Positions 54,506 to 63,610 of a DNA stretch of 64,000 nt are shown piece by piece. Within the stretch, counting starts at the first letter, position 1; every line of letters starts with the position of its first letter. The notes below the pieces were generated by a model. That model did not search any database and was not told the DNA's origin. It worked only from the letters and a program-made list of their open reading frames with translations. The translations under genes and the position numbers were made by a program. Source of the stretch: Rikenellaceae bacterium (lineage in GTDB: Bacteria > Bacteroidota > Bacteroidia > Bacteroidales > UBA932); contig CAAGIG010000087.1 in assembly GCA_900769885.1 (NCBI GenBank), forward strand, positions 13,746-77,745. The letters are read 5' to 3'.

Positions 54506-55414
54506 CTAAAATTTGACATCTCCATACATACCAATCTTAGCAAATCCGTCATTGACAAATGAAATCTTTACGGCATATACCAGATTTGAACGTTCATCCT
54601 TTGTCTGAATAGATTTTGGAGTAAACTCTGATACACTTGAAATCCACGAAACAGTTCCGGGATAACTCTTTTTATTTTCCTTATCGGCACTAATATAAAT
54701 AGTAACTTTCTGACCAAGTTTGATTTTTGCCAATTCAGAAGCCGAAACATATGCTCTCAAAAACATATTTTCGACATCCGCTATCTTGAACAGAGGTTTA
54801 CCCATCCCTGTAAGTTCCCCTCTTTGAGCATATTTTACCAAAACAGTACCATTGATTGGAGAGGTGATTTGACATCTTTGCATAAGATTTTCGATTTGAG
54901 CAAGTTGCGCCCTTAGAGAGGTAACCTCCGCATCAATTGCCGCATTAGCCTGATTCAATTGTCCTTCCGCAGCGGCCAACTCCTTCTCCAAAATGGAGAT
55001 TCCAGAATTGAGGTCATCCAATTGTTTTTGATTTGCAGCATTCGCATCAAGAAGATTTTGAACCCTTTTTCTCTCACTCTTGTTGATTTTGATCTGCTCT
55101 TTAAGGCTTGCTGTCTGCTGAGCGACATCCTGCTTGCGTGCAAGTGCAGCATCAATTCCGGCAAGAAGCTGGTCCTTTTTGAGAGAAAGCTGTACGGTAT
55201 CTATCAATCCATATACGTGGTCCTGCTCCAGAACCGAACCCTCATTAATATCAAATGAAATAATTTTGCCATCACCCTCTGATGACACAATAACTTCCTC
55301 TGCCTCAAAGGTTCCAGATGCATCGTACAAAGATTTGTCAGACTGGCAGGCAGTAAAAAGAAGTGTGGCAGACAACGCTGCAAAAATGATATTCAAATAA
55401 ATATATTGTCTCAT
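54506..55414 (-). CDS. HlyD-family periplasmic adaptor (YbhG-like), lipoprotein
   Basis: A 302-residue membrane-fusion protein. The N-terminus IIFAALSATLLFTAC gives a lipid Cys near residue 23, so it is lipid-anchored rather than held by a transmembrane helix. A lipoyl domain (SEGDGKIISFDINEGSVLEQ), a long alpha-hairpin (about 90-180, rich in A, Q, L, K), a second lipoyl half (CQITSPINGTVLVKYAQRGE) and a beta-barrel follow. It links the ABC permeases to the TolC-like channel. Gap of 2 bp to that gene. Confidence 0.9.
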   Translation of the reverse strand: MRQYIYLNIIFAALSATLLFTACQSDKSLYDASGTFEAEEVIVSSEGDGKIISFDINEGSVLEQDHVYGLIDTVQLSLKKDQLLAGIDAALARKQDVAQQTASLKEQIKINKSERKRVQNLLDANAANQKQLDDLNSGISILEKELAAAEGQLNQANAAIDAEVTSLRAQLAQIENLMQRCQITSPINGTVLVKYAQRGELTGMGKPLFKIADVENMFLRAYVSASELAKIKLGQKVTIYISADKENKKSYPGTVSWISSVSEFTPKSIQTKDERSNLVYAVKISFVNDGFAKIGMYGDVKF

Positions 55415-55416
55415 AA

Positions 55417-56727
55417 TTAATTGTTTCTGATATGTTTAAGTTGATAAATAGCTTTCATCAGTTCTATTTCGTGGAGAATCATTTGCTTTTTGGAAATATC
55501 CTCACGATTTATCTCTCTTATCAAATCTGACGCATTCATTGTACCATTCTCCACCTCAACCTCTGCCGACTTTCTGATTTTGGTCCTTAGAGCGTATATT
55601 TTTTCATCTTCTTTCAGCAGTTCGATAAGTCTGCGCACCTCAGATATCTGTTCCTCACTCTGTAAAGAGGTATTGAAAAGGAATGTCTCCTTCACCGACT
55701 CAATTTGCTGTTTGCTGAATTTGACCACCTTTTTGCCATATCCCAAACTGTAAAGTTCGCTGATATTCCATTGCAAAGTAATTCCACCTATTGCAAATGG
55801 GGCAAAAGAATTGTCCAAAAAGTCAAGACCCGGACGGCCGTATCCTCCACGGACAAACAATTTGAATTTAGGCATTCCGCTTGCCACCCAATAATCCAAT
55901 TGGGTATCAATCTGAGCAATTTGAGCATCATACATATCCAATTCAAATCTCCTTACATCCTGCAAAAGGATAGAGGTGAGAAGCTGTTCCATATTTGTTC
56001 CGGGGGCAATAGGATATTCGAGCATTTGGACAGAATCTATCTTGGTTCCTGTCATCAGAGAGAGCATTCTCAGATATGCCTCGATTTTAGATTCGATATT
56101 GAGGATATTTTGTTTGTGGGTGATTAATTCCACCTCAATCATATCGTGGTCAGAGTCATTTGCGACACCGTTTTCAATACATTTTCCTATTCTTTCGACC
56201 TCTGTCTCAAGTTCAGAAATCATCATTTTGGTTTGATTGAGCTGCTCTCCGAGAAGAAGGAGTCCGAAATAGAGACCATCGATTTTTTCACGAAGAGAAT
56301 AGATTGCAATATTCTGTTCGTGTTTCTCTATTGTCGCTTTTGCTCTGATATTTTCCCTTTCGGCAGCAATTTGTCCACCGTCCCATATTACTTGCGAGAG
56401 CTCTATAATTGCAGAATACTGGTCCTTGCTGTAAACAGGGGCTTCAAATCCTGGAATTGAGATATCAACTGGCCAGGTCAGCACATCTGTCTGAATAGAA
56501 GCCGATGCAGATATGGAAATCTGAGGAAAATACTTCATATAAGCATTTTTCAGATTATAAGTTTCAGACAATTCTATAAGATTATATCGCTTGACAAGGG
56601 GATAATTCTCCTGAGTCAGCTGATAGCACTGCTCCAACGAATACTTTACAGAGGCGGAGGTAGTTTCCCCTCTTAGAGAAAATGCACTGAATATCAGCGC
56701 TATAAATATACATATACGATGTTTCAT
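55417..56727 (-). CDS. TolC-family outer-membrane efflux protein
   Basis: A 436-residue protein with a signal peptide (RICIFIALIFSAFSLRG) and two homologous halves of coiled helices and strands: YSLEQCYQLTQENYPLVKRY begins the first, GGITLQWNISELYSLGYGKK lies in the second. This is the OEP/TolC architecture; it trimerises to make the outer-membrane exit duct. First gene of the exporter unit, with a -7 box 22 nt upstream. No lipobox, unlike some OMF proteins. Confidence 0.9.
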   Translation of the reverse strand: MKHRICIFIALIFSAFSLRGETTSASVKYSLEQCYQLTQENYPLVKRYNLIELSETYNLKNAYMKYFPQISISASASIQTDVLTWPVDISIPGFEAPVYSKDQYSAIIELSQVIWDGGQIAAERENIRAKATIEKHEQNIAIYSLREKIDGLYFGLLLLGEQLNQTKMMISELETEVERIGKCIENGVANDSDHDMIEVELITHKQNILNIESKIEAYLRMLSLMTGTKIDSVQMLEYPIAPGTNMEQLLTSILLQDVRRFELDMYDAQIAQIDTQLDYWVASGMPKFKLFVRGGYGRPGLDFLDNSFAPFAIGGITLQWNISELYSLGYGKKVVKFSKQQIESVKETFLFNTSLQSEEQISEVRRLIELLKEDEKIYALRTKIRKSAEVEVENGTMNASDLIREINREDISKKQMILHEIELMKAIYQLKHIRNN

Positions 56728-56749
56728 CTATTCACAATAATACAAACTA

Positions 56750-56757
56750 CAAATATA
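56750..56757 (-). promoter_or_regulatory. -7 promoter element for the ABC exporter operon
   Basis: TATATTTG on the minus strand, 22 nt before the TolC-like ATG at 56727; divergent from the MATE promoter at 56787. No clear -33 box. Confidence 0.5.
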
Positions 56758-56786
56758 ATAGGATTTTCGAACAGCATAAAATTTTT

Positions 56787-56794
56787 TATCTTTG
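56787..56794 (+). promoter_or_regulatory. -7 promoter element close to the MATE start codon
   Basis: TATCTTTG matches TAnnTTTG and ends only 8 nt before the ATG at 56803, implying a very short or absent leader. Confidence 0.5.
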
Positions 56795-56802
56795 CCCCCT
56801 CT

Positions 56803-58155
56803 ATGCTAAAAGAATATCTACCATACTATAAAAGAAATCTCAAAGTCGCTCTGCCTGTTATGATTACGCAAGCGGGACAGGTATTGGTCCAGCTTGCAGA
56901 CAATATAATGATAGGACATCTGGGAGCGGCACAACTCGCAGGAATTTCCTTTGCAAATGCCATTCTGGTAATAGGTCTGGTTTTTTCGATAGGATTTTCC
57001 CAGGGGATTACCCCTATCGTAGGACAAGCATTCGGAAAAGGGGACAGTGCATTTGTCTCAAAAGCATTCTTCAACTCCCTGTTCCTCAACCTATTTATGC
57101 TGATTGCAACATTAGCTGTGATGTTCTTTATCGGGTTCAATCTCGATATGTTCGGACAGGATGCAGAGGTCCTTTTCTATGCCAGGGAATACTACATAAT
57201 TCTGGTGTGGTCATTTATACCTATGGTAATATTCAATAGTATCAGATTCTTCTCCGAAGGTATCGGAAATACAAAATACGCAATGTGGATAACCCTTTTC
57301 TCCAATGGATTAAACATCTTCCTGAATTGGGTACTTATCTACGGCAAACTCGGTGCTCCACAAATGGGAGTGACCGGTGGAGCGTGGGCCACATTCATAA
57401 GCAGAATCGTAGCGGCAGTGCTGTTCTTTATCCTTTTGTTCAAAGTTGAAGAATACAATAAATATCTCAAATTCATTTCGAGCAAAATCATCAGCCTGAA
57501 AATGGTCAAAGAGCAACTCAGACTCTCAATTCCAATCTCATTGCAAAGCACCCTGGAGGTCACTGCTTTTTCATTGGCAGCAATTATGGTGGGATGGCTC
57601 GGCAAATATGAACTTGCAGCACATCAGGTAGCCCAATCATTGTCCACATTTACATTTTTGATTGCCACAGGGATTGGAGCTGCTGCAACCATCAGGGTAT
57701 CACATCAGTACGGAAGTGGGAATTTCCACGAAACAGAAATGGCAGGAAAAGCCTCAGTACACATTGCCGTCGCCTTTATGAGCTTTTGCGGTATATTGTT
57801 TATTGCATTCAAATCCCTTCTTCCATTTGCCTTCACTGAGGACCCCAATGTTATTCCAATTGCAGAAGATTTGATTGTGATTTTGGCATTGTTCCAGATA
57901 TTTGACGCCACACAATTGGCCAGTCTCTCCTCTTTGAGAGGATTGAAAGACATTAAGATTCCACTCCTTTTCTCATTGATAGCATACTATTTGATTTGTC
58001 TCCCCGTGGCATACCTTTTGGGCTTCAAGGCAGGATTAGGACCCACAGGAGTATGGATTGGACTTGCAGCAGGACTTGCTATTGCAGCAATTACATTCTA
58101 CCTTAGATTTTTGAGTATTTGTAAAAAAATGAATCCCCACAAAAATGAAATATAA
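56803..58155 (+). CDS. MATE-family multidrug/cation efflux transporter
   Basis: A 450-residue protein with about twelve helices in two pseudo-symmetric halves: QAGQVLVQLADNIMIGHLGA in the first and PISLQSTLEVTAFSLAAIMV in the second, both MATE hallmarks (NorM branch). It exports cationic compounds using Na+ or H+. The frame is open 28 codons upstream through the promoter, so MLKEYLPYYKRN is the likely start. It is divergent from the ABC exporter and overlaps the HAD gene by 11 bp. Confidence 0.92.
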   Translation: MLKEYLPYYKRNLKVALPVMITQAGQVLVQLADNIMIGHLGAAQLAGISFANAILVIGLVFSIGFSQGITPIVGQAFGKGDSAFVSKAFFNSLFLNLFMLIATLAVMFFIGFNLDMFGQDAEVLFYAREYYIILVWSFIPMVIFNSIRFFSEGIGNTKYAMWITLFSNGLNIFLNWVLIYGKLGAPQMGVTGGAWATFISRIVAAVLFFILLFKVEEYNKYLKFISSKIISLKMVKEQLRLSIPISLQSTLEVTAFSLAAIMVGWLGKYELAAHQVAQSLSTFTFLIATGIGAAATIRVSHQYGSGNFHETEMAGKASVHIAVAFMSFCGILFIAFKSLLPFAFTEDPNVIPIAEDLIVILALFQIFDATQLASLSSLRGLKDIKIPLLFSLIAYYLICLPVAYLLGFKAGLGPTGVWIGLAAGLAIAAITFYLRFLSICKKMNPHKNEI

Positions 58156-58768
58156 ACACATTGTATTCGATATCGACAACACTCTTCTGGATAGTGAATA
58201 TGCATTGCTAACCACTTGGAAAGAGACCTTAAATACCTTACTTAATGAGAGTTACACAGTAGAGGAGCTTCGTTTCATATTAGGTATGACAGGACTCAAC
58301 GCGATGCTCCATTTCCGAATCAGGGATCTCGCCCAGGGATACAAACTTTGGGGAGAGTTTTACAAAAACAATCACTCAAGGGTAACTTTCTTCCCGGGAG
58401 TTATCGAGATGTTGGGCAAAATGAAGGAGGCAGGGATCAGTTTAGGGGTGATCACCTCGAGAAAGCGCTCAGAATACGATGCGGAACCATTGATGAAACA
58501 ACTCGAACCTTATATCGGAGTTATTGTCTGCTCAGACAACACTCCTCGCCCAAAACCGGATGGTGCGCCGATTGAGACATATTGCAAACTATGCGGAATC
58601 ACCCCATCTGAGATGATTTACATCGGAGATACCTATAACGATTTTATGTGTGCGAGAAATGGTGGCTGCGATTTCGGACTCTCCCAGCTCGGTATCGTAG
58701 AAAAAGAAAAAATCGAAGCAGATTACTACTTCGATTCGGCTGAAGATATGATAGAAACCTTAATTTAG
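58145..58768 (+). CDS. HAD-family phosphatase (phosphoglycolate phosphatase-like)
   Basis: A 207-residue HAD hydrolase with a small helical cap (subtype IA, about 18-80). Motif I FDIDNTLLD (nucleophile Asp9, Asp11), motif II GVITSRKR (Thr), motif III Lys in PRPKPDGAP, motif IV IGDTYNDFMCA are all present, so it should be active. Substrate unknown. It overlaps the MATE gene, suggesting co-expression, and its end overlaps the convergent gene by 9 bp. Confidence 0.9.
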   Translation: MKYKHIVFDIDNTLLDSEYALLTTWKETLNTLLNESYTVEELRFILGMTGLNAMLHFRIRDLAQGYKLWGEFYKNNHSRVTFFPGVIEMLGKMKEAGISLGVITSRKRSEYDAEPLMKQLEPYIGVIVCSDNTPRPKPDGAPIETYCKLCGITPSEMIYIGDTYNDFMCARNGGCDFGLSQLGIVEKEKIEADYYFDSAEDMIETLI

Positions 58769-59332
58769 GTTCATTTTCTCCATTTTGTATCCGAGCCTTC
58801 TAAGCTGCATTGAGGCTCCGATTCTATACATAACCTTGACGGTACGCGAGAGGATGTAAAATGCTTTTGCTGTACCGAACTCGATTTGCTCTTTCTGAAT
58901 GATATTAATAGCTTTCTGGGCACAAGAGTAAGCGACTCCTGCGATTTGACGTGCCTCCATTGAGGTAATAGGGAAGCCGAGCACCTTCTCCACGATGTAG
59001 TCGTCCATATCGTCAAAACCTTTTGGACCATAGAACATCTTGTAGCTGTTGTTGCGTCTTTTCTTCCAATCCGAATCCCACCATTGCGCCACAGCCATTC
59101 CCATATATGCCGCCCAGGCGATAGCTACCTCGGGATACTCATTAATCTGCTCGATGGCATCTGCCATATAATCGTCGGCATAATCTGCCCATTTCGCGTC
59201 AATATCCTCACTGTTAAGCAATACGCTGTCCATAACTCCAAGAGAGTTACACAATTTAATCATCTCTCTCTGAAGATTATCCTCAAAATTGTTATAATAT
59301 TCCAATTCTTCCATATTCTCTATTTTGGGCAA
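58760..59332 (-). CDS. Hypothetical protein, mostly helical, unrecognised
   Basis: A 190-residue soluble protein that I cannot place in a named family. It is predicted mainly alpha-helical, acidic in the N-terminal half (EDIDAKWADYADDYMADAIE) and with a conserved-looking aromatic patch AWAAYMGMAVAQWWDSDWKK (about 71-90). The C-terminal third (ARQIAGVAYSCAQKAINIIQ) is amphipathic. No signal peptide, no membrane segment. A second Met at 59314 is an alternative start. Being a full, well-formed frame with a plausible start makes it a likely real gene. Confidence 0.7.
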   Translation of the reverse strand: MPKIENMEELEYYNNFEDNLQREMIKLCNSLGVMDSVLLNSEDIDAKWADYADDYMADAIEQINEYPEVAIAWAAYMGMAVAQWWDSDWKKRRNNSYKMFYGPKGFDDMDDYIVEKVLGFPITSMEARQIAGVAYSCAQKAINIIQKEQIEFGTAKAFYILSRTVKVMYRIGASMQLRRLGYKMEKMNLN

Positions 59333-59344
59333 AAATAATGATAT

Positions 59345-59854
59345 TTATCTAATTGTCACAACTGTCACTCCTGCCGCACCAGGCAGATATGTACATTTCA
59401 GGGCAAAAACCTCATCCAGCTCCTTCCTGATAGCATCTTTCAGAATTCCATCCCCCACTCCGTGAACAAAAGATATTTTCATCCCTCTGTGTTTCAAATG
59501 AGAGCGGAGCACCCTGCGGAAATAGTCCAATTGGAAAGGGAGCTGCGCCCCTTGGGGAATCTTCTTTCCTGAGGGGATTGCCTCAATATGAAGGTCAATG
59601 GTAATATGTTTGTTCAAAGGAACTTTTGAGGAAGAAGTTGCAGGTTTATGTTCTTTTGACTTTTGAACTGAAGAGATTTGCTCCAATTTTTTCACTTCGG
59701 ACGGATCAACCACAAAGAATTCCCCGGGATAAGCCTGAATGACAAACCCATCCTCGAGTTCCACCTCTGTTTTAGGAGAAACAGAGATGATTTTCCCTCT
59801 TAAATCAGAATCCATAAAAATGACAGAATCCCCTATATTCAATTTCTCTTTCAT
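59345..59854 (-). CDS. Short Smr-domain protein (DUF2027-like C-terminal part)
   Basis: A 169-residue protein. Residues 1-55 form a small beta-rich, KOW/SH3-like part (NIGDSVIFMDSDLRGKIISV), followed by a polar linker and a C-terminal Smr domain (about 85-169): ITIDLHIEAIPSG and the Smr core ISFVHGVGDGILKDAIRKEL. Smr domains are nicking or RNA-cleaving modules; here the DLH and H-G-x-G motifs are both seen. Bacteroidetes DUF2027 proteins are about 350 residues; this one is less than half, so it is a minimal form or a separate paralogue. Confidence 0.82.
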   Translation of the reverse strand: MKEKLNIGDSVIFMDSDLRGKIISVSPKTEVELEDGFVIQAYPGEFFVVDPSEVKKLEQISSVQKSKEHKPATSSSKVPLNKHITIDLHIEAIPSGKKIPQGAQLPFQLDYFRRVLRSHLKHRGMKISFVHGVGDGILKDAIRKELDEVFALKCTYLPGAAGVTVVTIR

Positions 59855-59873
59855 CTTCCTATATTAGTGGTTA

Positions 59874-61085
59874 TCAGCGAAGTCTATATTTATGAAAATG
59901 TGGTGTCACCTGTTTTGCAAAGAATATCAACGACAATATTATCAACACTACACCTAACATATAGCAATAGACATAATCGTATTCTGCCAAGGCTCCGCCA
60001 ATAAGCATTCCGGCTCCGATTCCGACATCCCATCCTGTCAGGTAAGTGGCGTTGGCTGTGGCGCGCCGTGAATTGGGTGCAAGATTTATAAATAAGGTGT
60101 TGTATGCCGGGAAAATGGTTCCGAATCCGTAGCCGAACAAAAATGCAGTCACAAAATATCCGATATAGCCCAGGGTGAGATTGTAAGAGGCTATGCTCGA
60201 GAGAGATGCTTCAAGAATTGCTCCCAAAAGGGCGATACAGATACCTGTTTTTATGGTTTGAGTAATAAAACCTTTGTCAACGAGTTTTCCAGAATGAAGC
60301 CTCGATGCAATCAGTCCCGCCGCCATTATTGTGAAAAAGAATCCTGTATTTTGGGTCATTCCTGCCTGATTGGCATAGATTGCCACAAAACTTGTTGTCA
60401 TACCGTATGGAATTGCCAACAGGAAGAATGAGAAACAAGCCCTGATTCCCTCTTTGAGGAAAAATCTGTCTGCAGAGAGGGGCTGGGATCTCTTTTCACG
60501 ATTGGGTTCTTTGGCAGTTTTGACCAGCAAGGAGAAACAAAGTCCAGTGATTCCAGTTGCAAGGGATGTCGCAAAGAGGAGATTATAGTTTCCGGAGGCA
60601 ACGATAAAGAGACCTGCCATAGGGCCAAAAGCCATTGCAAGATTATTTGTAACACCATAATATCCAAGACCTTCACCTCGTCGGGAAGAGGGCATTACAT
60701 CTATAACCAAGGTATTCCCGGTGGTAGTGAGCATCCCAAAAGCAAATCCGTGAAATACCCTCAACAATATAAATCCCACCAATGACGCCGTTATATAGAA
60801 ATAACCGCTGAAGGCTGCCACAAAGAGGAGGTATGCGACGACATACACCCCTTTTCTGGGGAGAGTATCTGCAATAAAACCGGCTAACGGCCTTACACTC
60901 AGCACCGCCACTACATAACAGGAGAGGACCACCCCTATAAGGGTCTGCCCTATTGAAAATGTATCCCGCAAATAGAAGGGCAAAGTGGGAACAAGGATAT
61001 AAAATGCAAATGACATCATAAATCCTGAAATACATACAAATATGTAATTCTTCGTCCACAATCTATCTTTTGTAACTTTCTCCAT
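59874..61085 (-). CDS. MFS transporter
   Basis: A 403-residue twelve-helix transporter of the major facilitator superfamily. The loop 2-3 motif reads RPLAGFIADTLPRKGVYVVA (variant of G-x-L-a-D-r-x-G-r-k), and TTGNTLVIDVMPSSRRGEGL follows helix 4, typical of the DHA1 drug/sugar exporters. Substrate unknown. The frame runs 34 codons further upstream, beyond the promoter box at 61105, so the ATG at 61085 (MEKVTKDRLWTKNYIF) is preferred. Confidence 0.9.
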   Translation of the reverse strand: MEKVTKDRLWTKNYIFVCISGFMMSFAFYILVPTLPFYLRDTFSIGQTLIGVVLSCYVVAVLSVRPLAGFIADTLPRKGVYVVAYLLFVAAFSGYFYITASLVGFILLRVFHGFAFGMLTTTGNTLVIDVMPSSRRGEGLGYYGVTNNLAMAFGPMAGLFIVASGNYNLLFATSLATGITGLCFSLLVKTAKEPNREKRSQPLSADRFFLKEGIRACFSFFLLAIPYGMTTSFVAIYANQAGMTQNTGFFFTIMAAGLIASRLHSGKLVDKGFITQTIKTGICIALLGAILEASLSSIASYNLTLGYIGYFVTAFLFGYGFGTIFPAYNTLFINLAPNSRRATANATYLTGWDVGIGAGMLIGGALAEYDYVYCYMLGVVLIILSLIFFAKQVTPHFHKYRLR

Positions 61086-61104
61086 AATGGCAACGTATTC
61101 AGGG

Positions 61105-61112
61105 CAAAGGTA
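61105..61112 (-). promoter_or_regulatory. -7 promoter element for the MFS gene
   Basis: TACCTTTG on the minus strand matches TAnnTTTG, 19 nt before the ATG at 61085. It is divergent from the plus-strand box at 61155. Confidence 0.5.
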
Positions 61113-61154
61113 GTATTTAATTGAAAGAGGTATTCCACATTTTAAAAAAATATC

Positions 61155-61162
61155 TACTTTTG
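61155..61162 (+). promoter_or_regulatory. -7 promoter element for the 797-residue lipoprotein
   Basis: TACTTTTG matches TAnnTTTG, 26 nt before the ATG at 61189. No clear -33 box. Confidence 0.5.
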
Positions 61163-61188
61163 CTTGGTATACATAAATTAAAACCAAA

Positions 61189-63582
61189 ATGAAGAAAATT
61201 TATTTCTTGATTGCAGCTTTGATTGGGCTGACAATCATCACCTCTTGTAACAAAGATATACAAGAAAAACCTCAAATAGAGTTTGGACAAGAGAGTTTGA
61301 CTCTTTCTGTGGATGGCACTTCTGCATCTATCGGATATCGTATCAACAACGCCCCTAATGATGCCAGACTTACATTTTCAAATCCTGCATCGTGGCTTAC
61401 CATCAACGCCGATGCACCTTCTATCCTGGAGTTCTCCGCCACAGCAAATGACTCTGAAGATGAGAGAATTGCAGATATCACATTCAGTTATCCCGGCGCT
61501 GACGACTATACATTCAGAGTTACCCAGTCCGGATTGGATCCCGAATTGAGAATTGAGATTTCAAGCATTAACGCAACAGAAGTCTATTTCTCAGTTTTCA
61601 CCAGAGACCCCGCCCTTACCTGGATTCCTATGGTGACCAACAAAGCCTATTTTGAAACAATCACCTCTGATGACCAGTTGTTTGAAGAAGATTTGGAATA
61701 CTTCAAATATATTGCAGGTCTTGGAGATGTCTCTTTGGCGGAATTTATTGAACAAATTATGGAGACAGGTTCGGTTGAGGATATTTCTATCAAAGAGCTT
61801 GCACCATCTTCTGATTATGTCATTTATGCATATGGAATCACCACTGATGGAGTCCGCACCACCGACATTGTAAGTGCTGAGTTTTCTACCGAAGCTCCAT
61901 ACGAGGGGGATATTACATTTGAATTTGAAGTAGAAGAGATTGATTATGCTTTGAGCTTTGACATTATCCCTTCACACACCGGCGTTCCTTATTATTATGG
62001 AGTTGTAAGCGAAGATGAATTGGAAGAATGGTATCAGACCTATAACACCAATGATTTCAAAACTGCCATTCAGGAGGGAGATATAAACTACACTATCCAA
62101 CTACTTATGGATTACGAACTTATCTCATCAAGAGGGGATTATTTTGATGTTTACAACAACAACTCTGCCCTTATTGACGGATATTACGAATGTAAAGCAG
62201 CTACCAAATATTACATTTATGCTGCAAAATGGGATGAAGATTGCAATTTGGTAGGTGAAGTTTCATTCTATGAGCATACCACTGCAGAAATTGGAAATTC
62301 TGAAATCTCTATTTCATTGGAAGTTTCTGACATTACCCAGTCGAGTGCAAAAATGAAAGCGACTCCAAGCAACAATGACTCGTATGTCGTAATTACAGAA
62401 AAGAGTGCTGTTATCGAAGGATTGAGCGATGATGAGATTTTTGAACACGTTATGGATCATTACGATGCATTCCTTAGCGAGTATACCTATAATGGTGTGA
62501 AAGAGAAAGTTTACTCTTATTTGAGCCCCGGTACAGATTATACCTTCCTTGCATTTGGATACAAAGCGGGGACTTTGACATCAGGCAGCATTACCAAATA
62601 TGAGTTCACAACATTGGAATCTGGAGCTCCTGAGGATTGTACTTTTGAAATAGAAGTGGAAGTAGGTTCAAAAGAGGCAGATGTGGTCATTACCCCTTCT
62701 GATAAAGGACACTTCTACCACTGGATGGCATACCACTCTGAATTTACCGCTGATGAGGCTAAGGCATACCTTAGAGATGTGGTTATCAAAGAATACTACG
62801 AAGGAAACTTCCCTGCATTTGCATCCTGGGAGCTTTGTATTGGAGATACAAAAGGTGAAGCTTATGGTTTGTTCCCAAATACCGAATACAAAATCGGGGT
62901 TATCATTATGGATTACCACTCAGGAGCATTCCTTTCAGATATGCACTTCAGCGAACCATTTACAACATCTGAAGTCGAATACGCTGATGTCGACATTACT
63001 ATTGAATTTGGTCCTTATTATGACCTTCAGGAACTTGTCGATGCAGGATTCAGCGAATTCGAGAGCAAATTGGATGAGGCAGATGCAATTTTGCCTACTC
63101 AAGCTGTAATCGAGGGCGACTATTCTGAATTCTATTATGCTATTTACAATAGAGACCTTACTGATACTGAGGAATATCCAGATGATTTGTTCTATGAAGA
63201 CCTTTACTATGGCTCAACATTTATGTCGACCACATTCCTTGTTGAATACGACAAACAAATGACTATGGTAGCTGTCGCTCTGGATAAAAATTACAACTAC
63301 GGCAAACTATTCAGAAAGACCTTCTATCTGACCCGCGAGGGTGCTTACGATGTAAGCGGATATAACCCTGCACCTGCATATTCCCTTATTGTCGAGGAGA
63401 ATGAGGCTTTGTCAAGAGGATTCATCAGCTACGAGACAGCTCGCGACAGAGATGTAAAAAACCCTGACCGCGAATTCTCATCCGTAAGAGAATCTGTTTC
63501 AGCCCCTGAAGTTAAAAGCATCAGCTTCAAACCTCTTCCTGTTCAGGAAAAAGCTGATGCTCGCAGATATACAACACTATAA
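61189..63582 (+). CDS. Modular lipoprotein: BACON-like domain and about five Fn3-like modules
   Basis: A 797-residue lipoprotein; FLIAALIGLTIITSC gives a lipid Cys at residue 20. A BACON-like domain (about 33-125, RLTFSNPASWLTINADAP) is followed by four to five Fn3-like modules of ~110-125 residues, each with a signature near its end: LAPSSDYVIYAYGITTDG, CKAATKYYIYAAKWDED, LSPGTDYTFLAFGYKAG, LFPNTEYKIGVIIMDYHSG. The C-terminal ~80 residues are disordered and charged. It is probably surface-exposed and binding in nature, with no catalytic motif seen. The next gene, a lipoprotein peroxidase, starts 28 nt later on the same strand. Confidence 0.8.
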   Translation: MKKIYFLIAALIGLTIITSCNKDIQEKPQIEFGQESLTLSVDGTSASIGYRINNAPNDARLTFSNPASWLTINADAPSILEFSATANDSEDERIADITFSYPGADDYTFRVTQSGLDPELRIEISSINATEVYFSVFTRDPALTWIPMVTNKAYFETITSDDQLFEEDLEYFKYIAGLGDVSLAEFIEQIMETGSVEDISIKELAPSSDYVIYAYGITTDGVRTTDIVSAEFSTEAPYEGDITFEFEVEEIDYALSFDIIPSHTGVPYYYGVVSEDELEEWYQTYNTNDFKTAIQEGDINYTIQLLMDYELISSRGDYFDVYNNNSALIDGYYECKAATKYYIYAAKWDEDCNLVGEVSFYEHTTAEIGNSEISISLEVSDITQSSAKMKATPSNNDSYVVITEKSAVIEGLSDDEIFEHVMDHYDAFLSEYTYNGVKEKVYSYLSPGTDYTFLAFGYKAGTLTSGSITKYEFTTLESGAPEDCTFEIEVEVGSKEADVVITPSDKGHFYHWMAYHSEFTADEAKAYLRDVVIKEYYEGNFPAFASWELCIGDTKGEAYGLFPNTEYKIGVIIMDYHSGAFLSDMHFSEPFTTSEVEYADVDITIEFGPYYDLQELVDAGFSEFESKLDEADAILPTQAVIEGDYSEFYYAIYNRDLTDTEEYPDDLFYEDLYYGSTFMSTTFLVEYDKQMTMVAVALDKNYNYGKLFRKTFYLTREGAYDVSGYNPAPAYSLIVEENEALSRGFISYETARDRDVKNPDREFSSVRESVSAPEVKSISFKPLPVQEKADARRYTTL

Positions 63583-63610
63583 CAGAAACACTTATAAATT
63601 GAATTGACTA

